A stretch of DNA of 64,000 bases, taken from assembly GCA_001792895.1 (NCBI GenBank), contig MARA01000036.1:186001-250000 (forward strand), given 5' to 3'. The stretch comes from Lentinus brumalis (Eukaryota > Basidiomycota > Agaricomycetes > Polyporales > Polyporaceae). The notes beneath the pieces are model-generated. The model saw nothing but the letters and a program-made list of their open reading frames with translations. It ran no database searches and was not told the DNA's origin. Both the position numbers and the translations under genes were made by a program. Positions 44,161 through 56,089 of this stretch are shown here, piece by piece (within the stretch, counting starts at the first letter, position 1; every line of letters begins with the position of its first letter).

Positions 44161-46514
44161 CTAATTAGTAATTCTAATGCGCCCTCCTGTGTCGGGTATG
44201 AGGAATCTGACTCGGATGCCGCCGTTCGTCGCCGTCCTGACAAGGAAAAGCCTCCTCGGGCACCTGGATGTATTATGTATGTCGCTCAAGCAGTCATCCT
44301 GGTAGCAGGCTAAATCACTGACCGTCCCGTTAGCCAAGAAACTCGCGATGAGGTCCAGATTGCAATTGTTGTGGTCAAACATATATTGCTATGAGCAGAG
44401 GAGAGTGCCCCGTCAGCAACGACATGAGCTGGTCTTAAATGGAGGGACTTACACCGAACTCAAGGTCGGAAAACACATGTGCATCCGGCCACAGCTCCCG
44501 TGCGGCTGAGTCCGATACCCTGGGGTAGTTCCATGGATCCAGCTTGCGCAGGAGGACGAGGGTCTCCTGGACGGGCTTCTGTTCCTGTGGCTCGCTGAAG
44601 GAGATCCGCTCGATGGCGCGGATGGGCCAGAGATGGCAGAGGAAGCGCCATGACGGGAACGCGCTAGGCACTACCAGACCGTCCATCAATTTCGAGCATT
44701 CCGTGAAAGGCACGAAGAAAGAATGTCACCCACTGAGCAAAGGTACGCTGTGCAAGCTTTCGGTCAGCACCGTTTCTACGGCGGCGAGGAGTGTCTTATT
44801 GTCCGAGTGCTCGTCGAGTGCGTCCCCGCAGATGATCGGCATGTCGCCCAGCCCAAGAGCGGCGGGATCGTGCACGGGATATCTGTTAAGCCTCTCCGTG
44901 TGTTCCTCGAACGTCTGCCAGTTCTGGGTGTCCTTTTCATCCTTCCGGACTGCGTCGTAGAATTGGTGGTATCGGCTGTTCAGCAGATCGAGAAAGGGCT
45001 GATTGCTGGTGAAGGTGAAGCCAATTATGAGGCTTACTAGTCTAGAGAAGAAGACTATACTCACCGCCAACCCATGAGATCTTGACGTAGGAGCTACCCA
45101 GGCGCGAAAATCAGCCTTGAGACGGAAAGAGGCATGGCCCTGTGCACACATACCCTGACTGAGAGACCCAAGAACTCCATGTCGGGACGCGGGGACCGCT
45201 GGGGAATGAGCAATCTGCAAGCTCGTCGGAAGCACACGACTCTTCGAGCATAGCGACGGTGTTATTAGCGATCGCTATCGCTGTTTGCCATGTCTAAGGG
45301 ACGTATCATTATCAGCTTGAGTCCTCCAAGAGCGAGCAACAGACGAGATCGGTTGACTCACCAAGTAACTTGGCACTGCATTGTATGCGATAGGGTCGAT
45401 AGGATCATCCATGACGAGGCGGCCCGCTCGCTAGAGTACCAGGCAAGTGAGGTTCATTCACAAAGTGCGTAACTCGATCGACGGAGACGTGCCTCGGGAA
45501 ACACTGAAAGCAATTTGTCCGTTCACGGTGCAATCCTGCCAGCGAGTAAGAAGGACTTACGTTTCTGCAAGTAGCTCCCAATCAAACTCCCAGGCTGAGC
45601 GCCCCAGAAGCGTATCGGGGCATCGGGCCCGTCAAACGCGTCGGCCATGGCCACCAGGTCCCGCACCATGGCCGCAGTTCCGACGTACCGCAGCATGCCG
45701 CCCTGGCCCTGGTCATCAGCAGTTTCAAGACAACTTATCACCACCCTTTCCTGGATCTGGTGGAACAGGAGCGCGTCATCGACGGTCTGCTGGCGCGTCC
45801 ACTCGAACGTCGCTCCGTCCCACCCGGGCGGAGACTCTGACCAGCGTTCTGTCATGTCCTGGTAGTAGTCGCTCTTGTCGACCAAGTCTGCGAAGCATGA
45901 CAGCATCCCGGGTCTGTCAATGCCGACGTGAGACTAGAGTCGATCAAAAACGTAGATACATGTGAAGGAAGGACAAACATAGAGATTCCCGGGACACCCC
46001 TTCCCCGAGGTATCCACATAACGAGGTCGTACTCGCCGTTCAAGCGTGTATAGAGAGCACCCGCCTGGCGGCTCAAGTCCACCTGGGGTGCACGATCGGG
46101 ACTGAACCAACTCGAGACCCCTACAAGAAACCAACGTGTCAACTGCCGCATCTCTTGAGAGAGGAGTGAATGAACTTACCAGTGTGCAGGAAGACCGTCC
46201 CTTTACGCGCTGTTTGGTTCGCAGCTGGATATCTCGCGAAGACGATGCTTCCGTTGCCCACGCTGGGTTCGTGCCAGTCCAAAGGCACCTTGAAGATCCC
46301 GCATTCGATGATAGTCCCTTTTCGACAGGGCGCGACTTCGTAGGGCAGCGGGGGAGGTCCTGCGTCGTCCCTCATATTCTGAGTACAGGGACCCCACAAT
46401 TCAGTACGGCAATGCTTATCTATCTGATGTGGTACTTACGAGAACCGGGTCTGTGGCCAGGACCACGATTGCGAGCAGCAAGCCCACGAATACATCCAGC
46501 AGAGCGGACACCAT
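44161..46514 (-). CDS. Alpha/beta hydrolase-fold protein (TAP-like), lacking the expected nucleophile
   Basis: About 9-10 exons, ATG 46514-46512 to TAG 44161-44163, ~550 residues. N-terminal MVSALLDVFVGLLLAIVVLA is a signal anchor. It is followed by CRKGTIIECGIFKVPLDWHEP and SIVFARYPA, which mark the tripeptidyl-aminopeptidase-like (TAP/SlpD) hydrolase family. In that family the oxyanion loop normally reads GGPG.SG; here it is shortened to HTG/GVSSWF across an intron. The nucleophile elbow, usually GxSxG (GFSYG), reads GAQPG in IRFWGAQPGSLIGSYL, so the Ser is missing. The C-terminal Cys-rich tail (ACYQDDCLSDIHNTSRCP) is typical. It looks like a folded but catalytically changed paralogue; the sequence is otherwise intact. 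The role is unknown. Confidence 0.7.
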
Positions 46515-46918
46515 AGCAAGTCGCAGGAAAGCTCCTGGTGCTACTGCATATGCAGGACCTTGAGTCTTCGGACGTTGTGGTTGCTAACGATAGTAGTACG
46601 CCGGTGTTGATGGGAGGACGAACAACGCTGTCAAGTTACGGCAGCGCCCAATTTTCGTGCGTTCCTGGGTGGTTAGCGCTCAATTTGTTCAGGGTCCCTT
46701 TTGACTTCGAACTCGATGTTCAGCATACAACATAACCACATCACCCCAGCGTGAACCTCTGCGGCACGGTCAGGATCAGCTGCGCCATTCAGCATCTTGT
46801 CGAAATGGTTTACAGTGCGACTGACTCGATACCATCGGACTCGTAAGTACACTCCCCACATCTGTTACTCTAGTTAGCCAAAAGCTGTCAAAGGTTATCG
46901 CACAGAAGGAGAGGCGAT
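46515..46918. other. Intergenic, no supported gene
   Basis: No coding-like frame. It lies between the hydrolase start and the dehydrogenase relic. Confidence 0.4.
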
Positions 46919-47660
46919 CTATAATTCCCTTTCACCAAGTGTTGGGCGCAATCGCGTAAAGCCCACAAAAGCTCCCTTCGTCAAGACATAGTCCGACGTG
47001 CTCCCACTTCCGCGGAACGTCGTCGCACTCGTTGTGTTGACAACACTGGCCCTCCTCGGCATGTGCGGTGGAGCAGGCTGGTTTACCGCGAACATTTGCA
47101 GGATATTCGTCCGGAACATGCTTTCCGCGTCGAGGTCCATCTGCGCAAAGCCGTCCGTCATGCTCTGCTTGTTCGCGTTGTTCACAAGGATGTCGATCTG
47201 CCCAACGTCGGAGACGTGCGACGTGCGTTCGCGTTCTTGAGGTCATCCAGGCCGAACGCGTTCGATCGAGAGCCCCCTCTGGCCCTTCTTCCCAATCGCG
47301 CGGATCATGTCGTCTGCATCTGGGTTCTCCTTGGGCAGATGTTCGGTCGTCCCATCTGTGCCTTCTGCGCGTCCATTTTCGGAGGTGCGAGAAGTTGAGT
47401 GCCATCAAAAGACAGCGACGTACTATCCATTCGTGATTATAGCCTTCATCTCCTTCAGCTTGTTGAATTTGACATGCGGCCCTTCTTCTGTCTGCACTTC
47501 TGTGTGGACGGGCTCCGGCTGCAGCCCCTTCGACAGCTCCCGCTTCTAGACGAGAATTTCTTTCAAAACGTGGGATGTGTTCGCTTTCGCAGTGGAAGAG
47601 AGCTAAGGTGATATCAGCAGAGCATGGAATCGTAGAGGAGAGGTGAAATTTCGACAATGC
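46919..47660 (-). pseudogene. Decayed short-chain dehydrogenase/reductase (glucose-dehydrogenase-like)
   Basis: Pieces on the minus strand: an N-terminal LQPEPVHTEVQTEEGPHVKF and KLKEMKAIITNG leading to a stop; then a frame-shifted ENPDADDM..RAIGKKGQRG segment; then VNNANKQSMTDGFAQMDLD and NILQMFAVNQPAPPHM, SVVNTTSATTFRGSG, DYVLTKGAFVGFTR. The last part has the NNA, S..Y..K features of SDR enzymes (S in TTSAT, Y in DYVLTK). The Rossmann GxxxGxG loop is missing and the pieces are in different frames, so it is non-functional. Similar to the glucose/ribitol dehydrogenase subgroup. Confidence 0.75.
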
Positions 47661-47897
47661 CTCGTCTTATAGGGCGCCGCCGAAGCTGTTCACCGTTCGA
47701 ACGTCAGCTGCAATGCAAGCACGGGCGAGCCTGCCTCGAAGTGCATCCTGTATGACCCAGTCAGGTGTCCAAGGCACATCCGTAATGAAGCGGGCGAGAC
47801 GGTGTGATTAGCATCGAAACGCATATGAAGAGTTTCGATAGGGTGCTTTATAACTTAAGCTAAGAGGGCATAACAAAAGTACGTAGCTAGTAGATCC

Positions 47898-49973
47898 CTA
47901 GAGCTCGTCACGCTGGACCTCCTCAGCCTCAGCCTCCGCGATCTTCTCATCCGCCTTCTCGACGACAGGCTTGAACGCGCCAAGGATGTTTGCCTTGATC
48001 TTGATCTCGTCGATCTTGGCCGGGGCGAGAGTGCGCTTCGACAGAATTGACGCAAGACTACGAGAACCGTCAGATCTATGCATACAACTAACAAGGGCCG
48101 CGACGTACCGGGCCGACTCCTTCTCGAGGTAGTCCTCGCTGCCGTTCACGACCTTCTCCATCACGCGAATGTAGTGCTTCGCGCCCGCACCAAGGGTGGA
48201 CGCAAGACTGGTGGCCTCCTTGAGAAGCTCCTGGCGGACGGCCGCGGTCTCCTCAAAGAACTTAGCCGCAAGGGCGTCAAGCTGCTCGAGACGGCCCGCC
48301 TGGCCGTTGAGGAGACCACCCACGGTACGGTGAGTACCACACTTCTCGTTGAGGAACTCAACGAAGGCCTCCTCAGTGCGTTCGCCGTCGTAGTCAACGG
48401 GTTCTAGAAGATCGTGAGCATGTATTATGCGCGTGTTGGCTATGGATGCGTACCCGTCTGGCCCTTGGGGAAGAACTTAATCGTGGGGAAGCTGCCAATC
48501 TCGTACTTGGTCGCGAGCGGGCGGTTGTTCTGCGCATCCGCGTCGACGTTCGCGACAACGCACTGCAAGCGCATTGTGAGCCGTGGTCAATGCGTGACAA
48601 ATGGAAGGAAAGCGCACGTTGGGCTCGTTCTTGAAGTCCTTCGCGACCTCCTCGTAGATGGGCTTAAGACGCTTGCAGTGACCGCACCAGGGTGCGGTGA
48701 ATGCAACGATGACATCCTTCTCCGGGTTCTACGATAGAGATGAGTCGACGGTCGACACCAGGTATCACTATACATACCAATGCGACATCGTCAAAGGTGT
48801 GGACGTCGAGGATCTCGTATGCTGGTGGGGGAGGAGGCTTGATGCTCGACTTGACGCCGGATTTTGTGGTTATGCTGCGGTAAAATGACGTTCAGCTCCG
48901 AGCCATAGACGTGGAGACACGACCAGCGGTGACAGGGCGGGTCAGGTACGAAGTATACGGTCTCTTCTTTGAAATCAGAAACCTTAACCTGATGAAGCAT
49001 CATGCCCAGCGAGCAGGAGAACGCGGAGAGAGCGAAATCTGACACTCAAGGCAGCACGAAGGCGCACGCCACAAATGGGGGAAACGATGCAAGAATATAG
49101 CAGACGAAGTGGAAATTTCGCTCGGCGATCACTTCCACTTGAGAGCCATAGGTCGCGAGAGCGCCCCCTTGGTGGTGACGTAGCTGAAATGTGCGGTGTG
49201 TATACGCACATGCGGCGGGTCCGTGCTTAGAGTCCGGCGACAGCGAGTGCATGTTGAGCCTGCAGCGGTGTTCCGGTCGCAATCATGCCGACTGCAGGCA
49301 ACCTGCCAAGGCAGGCGAGAGGAGTTCCACTACCACAACTCTTGTCACGATCCCCGCCGAGCGTCCCAAATAGCTGGGCCACCGTATGGCCGCCAGGAAA
49401 CCAGACGTGGGGTGAAGACACGGGATTGAGTACTCACAAGTTTACCAAAGCCTCCAAATCACGTCCACCGTCATACTTCTCGGGCTCACCACCCTCCGGA
49501 CCAAACCACTTCAGTGCTGCATCCTAGATCAGTCGAAATCTCACAGCGGAGCCAGGTCAGAGGGCACGCACTCGGGAATCCGGTCACACCGTACTTCTGG
49601 CCTAGCGGCCGTCCTGCACCATCCGCGTCCACCTTCGCGACGATGACCTTGTCCTTCGCGTGTGCGTACGCGTCCGCGAGCTGCTCGTACACTGGGGCGA
49701 GGTTCTGCGCGAGCGATGCATAAGTCCGGGAATGTCGGAAACGAGCGTTGCGGGGTAGCTCACCTTGCAGTGTCCGCACCATGGCGCGAAGCTAGACCAG
49801 ATACACTCAGCTTCACGATCATAATTGGTAGAGTATAAGACGTACAACTCAACCAGAGCGGGCTTGCCCTTGCCCACGATCTCGTCGAAGTTGTCCGGGG
49901 TGAGGTCGATGACGTTGGACGCCAGCGCGCCGCCGACGGACAGGACCGCCGCGAAGAGAGTGCCGAACTTCAT
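47898..49973 (-). CDS. erp38: Protein disulfide-isomerase (ERp38/TigA type)
   Basis: About eight exons, ATG 49973-49971 to TAG 47898-47900, ~375 residues, the usual length. Signal peptide MKFGTLFAAVLSVGGALAS; thioredoxin domain 1 with APWCGHCK and YGVTGFPS; domain 2 with APWCGHCKRLKP and YEIGSFPTIKFF; an ERp29-type helical domain (LEQLDALAAKFFEET, KRTLAPAKIDEIKIKANIL); and the C-terminal RDEL retrieval signal. It catalyses disulfide exchange in the ER lumen. Both CGHC centres are intact. One intron (48875-49437) is 563 bp, ten times the others. The CTTTGACG and PPPPP linker region precedes domain 2. The frame is open throughout. Confidence 0.93.
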
Positions 49974-52900
49974 GTCGTCGTAGTAGTAGTCGTCGTCGTC
50001 GTCGTCGCGAGCCTACTAATGGTGGGGTGGTGGAAGTATGAGAGAAAGAGTGAGTTTGGCGGCTCGGGCGAGCCTTTGTCACGGCGCGAGTGAGAAAGTG
50101 CGACGTGGAGGCCTTGGAGGTGCTTACGTAAGGGGAGCCCTCGGTAGTAAAGTAAGAAGTCGCCCAAAGAGGTAATCCCGGCCTGTGTTTCGTACGACGA
50201 CGCTGTCTGCGACCTTGCGGCGCACGATGGTGGCATTCCGAGCGTCGGTGGCATGGATCGCAGTAGTGCGGCAGTGAGGTAGGTGGATACTGAAAGGTCG
50301 AAGCCGTGATCACTAGCATTTTCCTAGCGAAGCACTCAGTCTTGCAGTCTGAGTCCAGACGAGTCGGCGCGGCAGCGTTGAATGAGTGACTTGGAAGTAC
50401 TTGGGCTCTGAGAGAGGGTCGTATCCAGATGGTGGGTGGTCAGCTATATGTGTGCACGGCGAGGTGAGCTCGGAGACATGGTAGACGTCCGCTGGGCAGG
50501 CAGTAAGACTTCACGGCACTGGTAGCTTCGAGCCTCCATACGAGATCGCACTTTACGGCTGATCATTGACAGTTTAGCCGGGTGTTGAACATTCACTGCC
50601 TCTGTAAGACTCACCTGCGCAGACCTGCCGCGTCGAGCAACGAAAGTGATAAGTATAATTGCTTCACATTCAGCCGTCCAGTGCTCGGAGGTTCAGCAGC
50701 CTTGGGACGGCAAGAGAGTCGGACAGCGAGACCGAGATGATAAAGTGGCAGCACTCGACCATTATTCAAAAACCTCTTGGACAATGAGGTTCGTGTCAAC
50801 GCATCTGGCGTCGTCCATAGCTGTCGGGCGGTCCGTCGCCCCCGCTCAAACGTCTGCCTACGGGAGACAAGTCATCCATTGGCGGCCGTCCCCATCAGGG
50901 GAAATGGGCATGGACGCAGCGGATGTTGCAAGGTATTCAGGCCCACGACCTTGGCGTATCGTCTTCATAGAGCAGCACGCACACGAGCGTGCTGTAAGAA
51001 GCGACTGCTGCAACTCCCTGGACCGTCTCGTTATCGGGCCTGAGGCAGCGAACAGGTCTCAATGACGGCGTCGGGTTGACTAGACCTAGAACACCCTCAT
51101 ATCCGTGCATCGCTCAGCCCGACTACGCCGGCGACGTGATGTTACGCACCTCTGCTAGAAGACAACCTCTCATCACCGCACAATGTCAGAAGCCCTATAC
51201 TCGCGATCTGAAACACCGTGTTTCGTGAGCCGCGGCACATGCGCAGGTAGCGCTCATGACGACACGCATAAAGCACACGGGTCTGCGTAGGGAACCGAAA
51301 TCGCGTCAGAACGTAAGCAGATCCAAACCTTCACAACGCACCGGTGTGAAGAGAGATATATGATAGGAGACGCAGTCACCGGAGTAAAGAGGAACGTGTA
51401 TAAACGCGTGCACGTCCTTCCCGAAGGTTGATTCATGCACCAATCGGGCGGACAATGGCGGCGCTGCATACTCTGTGGGGAGGGAGTCGTGAAAGGATAC
51501 AGTCCGCACCCATACCTGTACATAACCTTCCGTCACGGCGTCCGATCACGCATACTGGCCATATGCACCGTTCTCGCGAAGTGAGTGGCGTTGATGATTC
51601 GGGACGGAGAACGGCGCCTCGCGGTGCGCCAGAAGCTGCCATGAGAGCGAGGTAACAGTAGAAGCAGTCATCCTAGGCACTCACCGTTTTGTTCAGCCCC
51701 GTAAGGTCGTATGAGGTCGCTTCTGAGGATGCCAACTGCCACCGTGAAACAAGGTTCCCTCCCGCGCAGCAAGGTTAGGCCCTGAGTCTGACACATTTCA
51801 GAGCGGCGAGACTCACGCTGAACTCTGTCGTAACGCTTCCGAGGCTGTTCAGGAGAAGCATGACTCTGCATGGGACGTGTTCTGCATTAATAACCTCGCC
51901 TTGATTGCGCAGATGAACATAGCGCACTAGTTCCCCCGCTGGCCACACCATATCGCCGTCCTTTGGTCTTACCAAACGGGCAGAGCGAGCGCACGCACAG
52001 AGACATTGTTCGCCGTGAGTGGGAGCTCGGTGCCGAGCCATTTCGCCAAACTTGGAGGCCCAGGGAAAGTTCAGAGCGCTGCGCCAGGGCCGAAGTTAGA
52101 ACCATCTGCACTGTTTGATGTAGGAGCAAGATCGGATGGAAACCCACCGTGATGATCCTCCAATGTATCCTCTCGCCTCCTATGCGGGTATGCCGGTGCT
52201 CGCCTGCCTAACGTCCATGCTTGCAGCCGCGACTCAGCAGAGATACTTGCAAACCTAGAAATATCTTCCAAATCCGGTAACAGACCTGCCAATCTGGGGG
52301 AAGCAGTCGAGTCAGGGTCGCCGAGAACGGTCGACGAATTCAGAGTGCGATCTCGGTCACTTTGACCCCGCAGCGTCAGAAGATCATCGTACACGAGGCC
52401 GATAACACGGCCCAGGTCATCTGCAGCACATTCTTCCGCTGCGTCGCGAGCAATGCCTCGCGGCCGTGCGGTGACGTGCTGAGGCGGACCTGGGTGCATC
52501 GACTCCTCCCGCTAACGGACACGTTTCGCGGAAGCACCTGCTAGCACCCGCACAGGTTGGAGAATTTCCTTCACGACCGGTTCTCCTAACCTCTCGATCG
52601 ACAGGTGAGATAGCGCTAAACCATACACCGGCTCCCCGCGACGTACATTGCGGCCGATTGGAGTACCGATAGGCAGCGCGTCGTTCCTGTACACACAGGC
52701 TATCTGCCATGGCAACGCGCAAGACAAAAGTGAGCCGCTCACCTTAGTTTGGTGTTTGTGCCAACGAGCCCGGTGTCGAGGGAGCTCGCGCTTTCGGGAC
52801 CTTCGTCCCGACCTTTCGTTCAGCCACTACGCCAAATCGAGCGAAGACAATAAGACTCGGATCCGAGGTCAGATCTCGTGTACCGCCTGGGGAGTAGGGT

Positions 52901-55900
52901 GCGGCTCTAGAGTTCTGCGAAGGAGCTGCCGTGCACCACTGGTCGAGACTTCCTACTGGATCCATATGGTGACCAGAACGCCACGGGCGCCCAACTTGGC
53001 CATGGGTACCAGTGCAGCGGGAGGTCCCGAGCCGACATTAGCTCCATAGGGAAACACTGTTCAATGAAGGCACAGTGGTGTAGATTGCGTCCAAGTAGAC
53101 CGCCTCTCTCATGAGCAGGCGGCTCCGTTTGCATAGATGGTAGCATGAGTGCAGGCTCATGAGAGATCGTATGTCGGGACCGTCGCCGTCAGGGCGAATT
53201 ACGATGTCCTCGGACCCAATATCTGCACGCAGCTGAGAATAAATTCATCTCGGTTGGCTATTAAGGACGTGTCCCTTCTGAATGTGGAAACCGAACTCAC
53301 GTCTGTGCGACCCGGCGCTGCGAGCGCATGGGCCCCGCCAGCTTCGTAGGACGGGCGTCGAGAATCGCCCCACAGGCGGACCAGAATCCCTGCGAAGACG
53401 TTCCTGGGGCTCCCAATCACGCGCTACAGCGCGGGATCGCGGAAGCATTTCATCGTCAGCGCGACCCTCGACCTGAGTTCGGTCTGATGTAAGGAGCTCC
53501 GTCTCCGGGGTATTTCTTGCGTCTTGTGTAATGCCGAACCTTGTGTCTGTTGAGCAGCGAAACGCCCCACAATGGCCGCCGCGGAGATCGCTTCCTCCTC
53601 CGATTTCCTGCACTAAATGTCAGATTCCTGAACGCGTCGTAGTCCCGGATCGGCGATGTGCATGTAACATATCAGAGCGCAAGCTAACGGTGAGTGCTTC
53701 AGCAACATGGAGACATTGGGCGACAGGGGACGTACGTACGCAACGAAGGTGATAGATCCACCCTCGTACGCCCACACAACTTGCTTCGACGCCGCCGCAT
53801 CGTCTTCTGTGGCCTACAGCCACATGCACCCGGGCGGGCGGGCCAGATGAGGGTGTATGCGCCGTGATATTCTACACGGTCAGGCTTTCGGATCGTCATC
53901 AAGCCAACCCGCCATTGGACGAGGGCCTAGACATGCAAGACGCTGATCAAGATCAGTCTCGCGGGAACACAAGATCGTGGAAGCCGTACCTGCCTTCGCC
54001 GGCATGTGCGCGTGCTGGCTGCGCAGTTCGCGAGAACGGAAGGAGGACCGGCAATGGGATGGAGGTCGATAGCCACGCTGCGAAGGCCGAGACTCACGGC
54101 GTCAACAGTGCGACTAGTACTGTCAGCCTGTCTGTCAGTCTGCCCGATATCATCCATCCATGTTCCTCCTATGCGGCGGGCGCCCGAGGTTGAATGCGTC
54201 CAAGCTCAGGGAGCGGATACGCCGACGCCACCGTCAGTTTGCGCCTCCCTCGTTCCTGCCCGACTGAGGGGCCCCGACCGTCCGACCCACCCCGCAAATG
54301 CCAAGAGCCCCAAATGCCCCCGCGAACGCCGCCATCTGTGAGAACAGACGAGCGAAATGGGCGCCAACTTCGCCGACGTCCATCCGAGGGTACCCGCACC
54401 AGGAGGCCGGTAGCTCGAGGCTGATAAACGCCACGGCGCACAGGGAGCTGAGAGCTCGGTGCGTTCCTGCAGAATCGGGGCACATATCCACTCGTCATCC
54501 GCTACTTACCGCCGTGCCGTTCTCGAGTCGTCCTCGTCGCCGAACCTTGCTGTGGCACGGAAGCAGAATCCGCAAACGCCCTCGGGCGCCATGGGCCATA
54601 TATGCATGTGCATCGAATCTGAGGCCGTCTAGATGGGAAATGAGAGCTTGGTCAGCGAGTGCGAAGCCGTCCCATCAACGAGGATGCATGTGCTACCGCG
54701 AGGACCTCGAATCTTGCAATTCTCTCCTGGTTTTCTCGGGCCTGCCATGACGCCAGCGCCAGCGACTCTGGACCCCAGGGTTCTGATTGCGGCGCTGAAC
54801 GCTCGTACTGGTTCTGGTCGTGGTCCCGGTTCTAGTCCCTCGCTGGAGCTTGTGGCGGGTCAAATCGCGTCGGCGGAGTAAAGCAGACGTACCTTTGACT
54901 CCTCGTGCGCGGCCGACGACACTCACCTAGCATGGCCATTGCTCGGCAGCACCTGCCTCGCGGCTACGGCGTGCTTTAGCTGTGAGTACATGGGCCTGTC
55001 GAGAAAAGCCTGCAAGATGGATGCCGGATTGGCAGCCAGGGAGGGCGGAGAGGAATCATCTGACGGCCCACGTGAGGCGATAAGATAAATCCCGATTCCC
55101 AGACCTCCCGGGAGCGGAGAAAGCGGCCCACGCGGGCGGGCGCATGAACACCGGAAGACAGCCCTGGGAGTGCGGCGAGCTGAGCAGCTGCACAGCGAGC
55201 GGAAATTCACCGCTTGGCCCGCTGGCCAGTGTCGAGGGCGTCCGGCCGCGCAGGAGGGCCGCGCTAGAAGCCCGCATTGACGTCAGGCGCTGCGAACGCA
55301 AAGTTTATGTTTATGACATTGGGTCGTTTGGATGCCGTGGTGTTCGTGCGACGTGCTCGGTACGTAAGCGATACATACACGGACGCAGGAGAGTCGGGAA
55401 CTGCAAAGGTGCAAACGTAGTTTCAGATTGAGGGATCAGAGAGAAGGCGCGAAGTGTGGGGGCGGGTGGGAGAGTGGATGAGGTACATCCGCGGGACGCA
55501 CCTATGATACATACAGACACAGACACGGCGCTGCGACCCCACTGGGAAGCCGAAGCCGAAGACATACATACATAGTACGGAAAGGGAGGAAGACATACGT
55601 AACGGGCCATACAGAACGGAGAAGAGAGGGACAAGCGAGACGCCTCGCACGACACGAGACCCAGCAGAGAACGGCGCGGCGTCGACAGGATGCATCAGCA
55701 AGTTCGTCCTATCGCCGCCTCTATGCGTCCGAGCCGTCGGGATATTCGTGCAGCGCGGCTGCGGACGACGAGCGTGTATGTATAACGGAGACAGTGTGGA
55801 GCCGGGACGAGGAAACAGGACACGGGGAACAGGAAACAGGAGAGAGCCTAGTGAGTTGAATCACCGGACAGGGCGCGTCAGGGCGGGGAGATAAGCGATT

Positions 55901-56089
55901 TAACGGCGAGCGTTCAAGACGAGAGGGGACCATATGGACAACTGTGGCGGGAGACGAAACGAGGAGACCGCGCGCCTCGGGAAGGCGCCGCCAAGGGTTT
56001 TATGGAATGAGTTCGACCGAACCTACCGGGGCATGCGAACGGGTGCAGAATCGGGAAGGCGAGGCGAGGCGGCGGGACGACCTTCACAA
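49974..56089. other. Long gene-poor stretch, no supported gene
   Basis: About 6.1 kb. Many frames of 60-150 codons overlap on both strands. Some have donor-like ends (for example minus-strand frames ending near 51800 and 54240), but none has a domain and I could not join them. The right part (55420-55990) is purine-rich on + and may be the 3' region of the HMG gene. Short C/T-rich runs are present; no repeat arrays were found. Confidence 0.4.

Noticed and set aside
52512..52742. Possible cytochrome P450 fragment (DALPIGTPIG)
   Set aside because: No haem-binding FxxGxRxCxG motif or ExxR nearby; the resemblance is too short.
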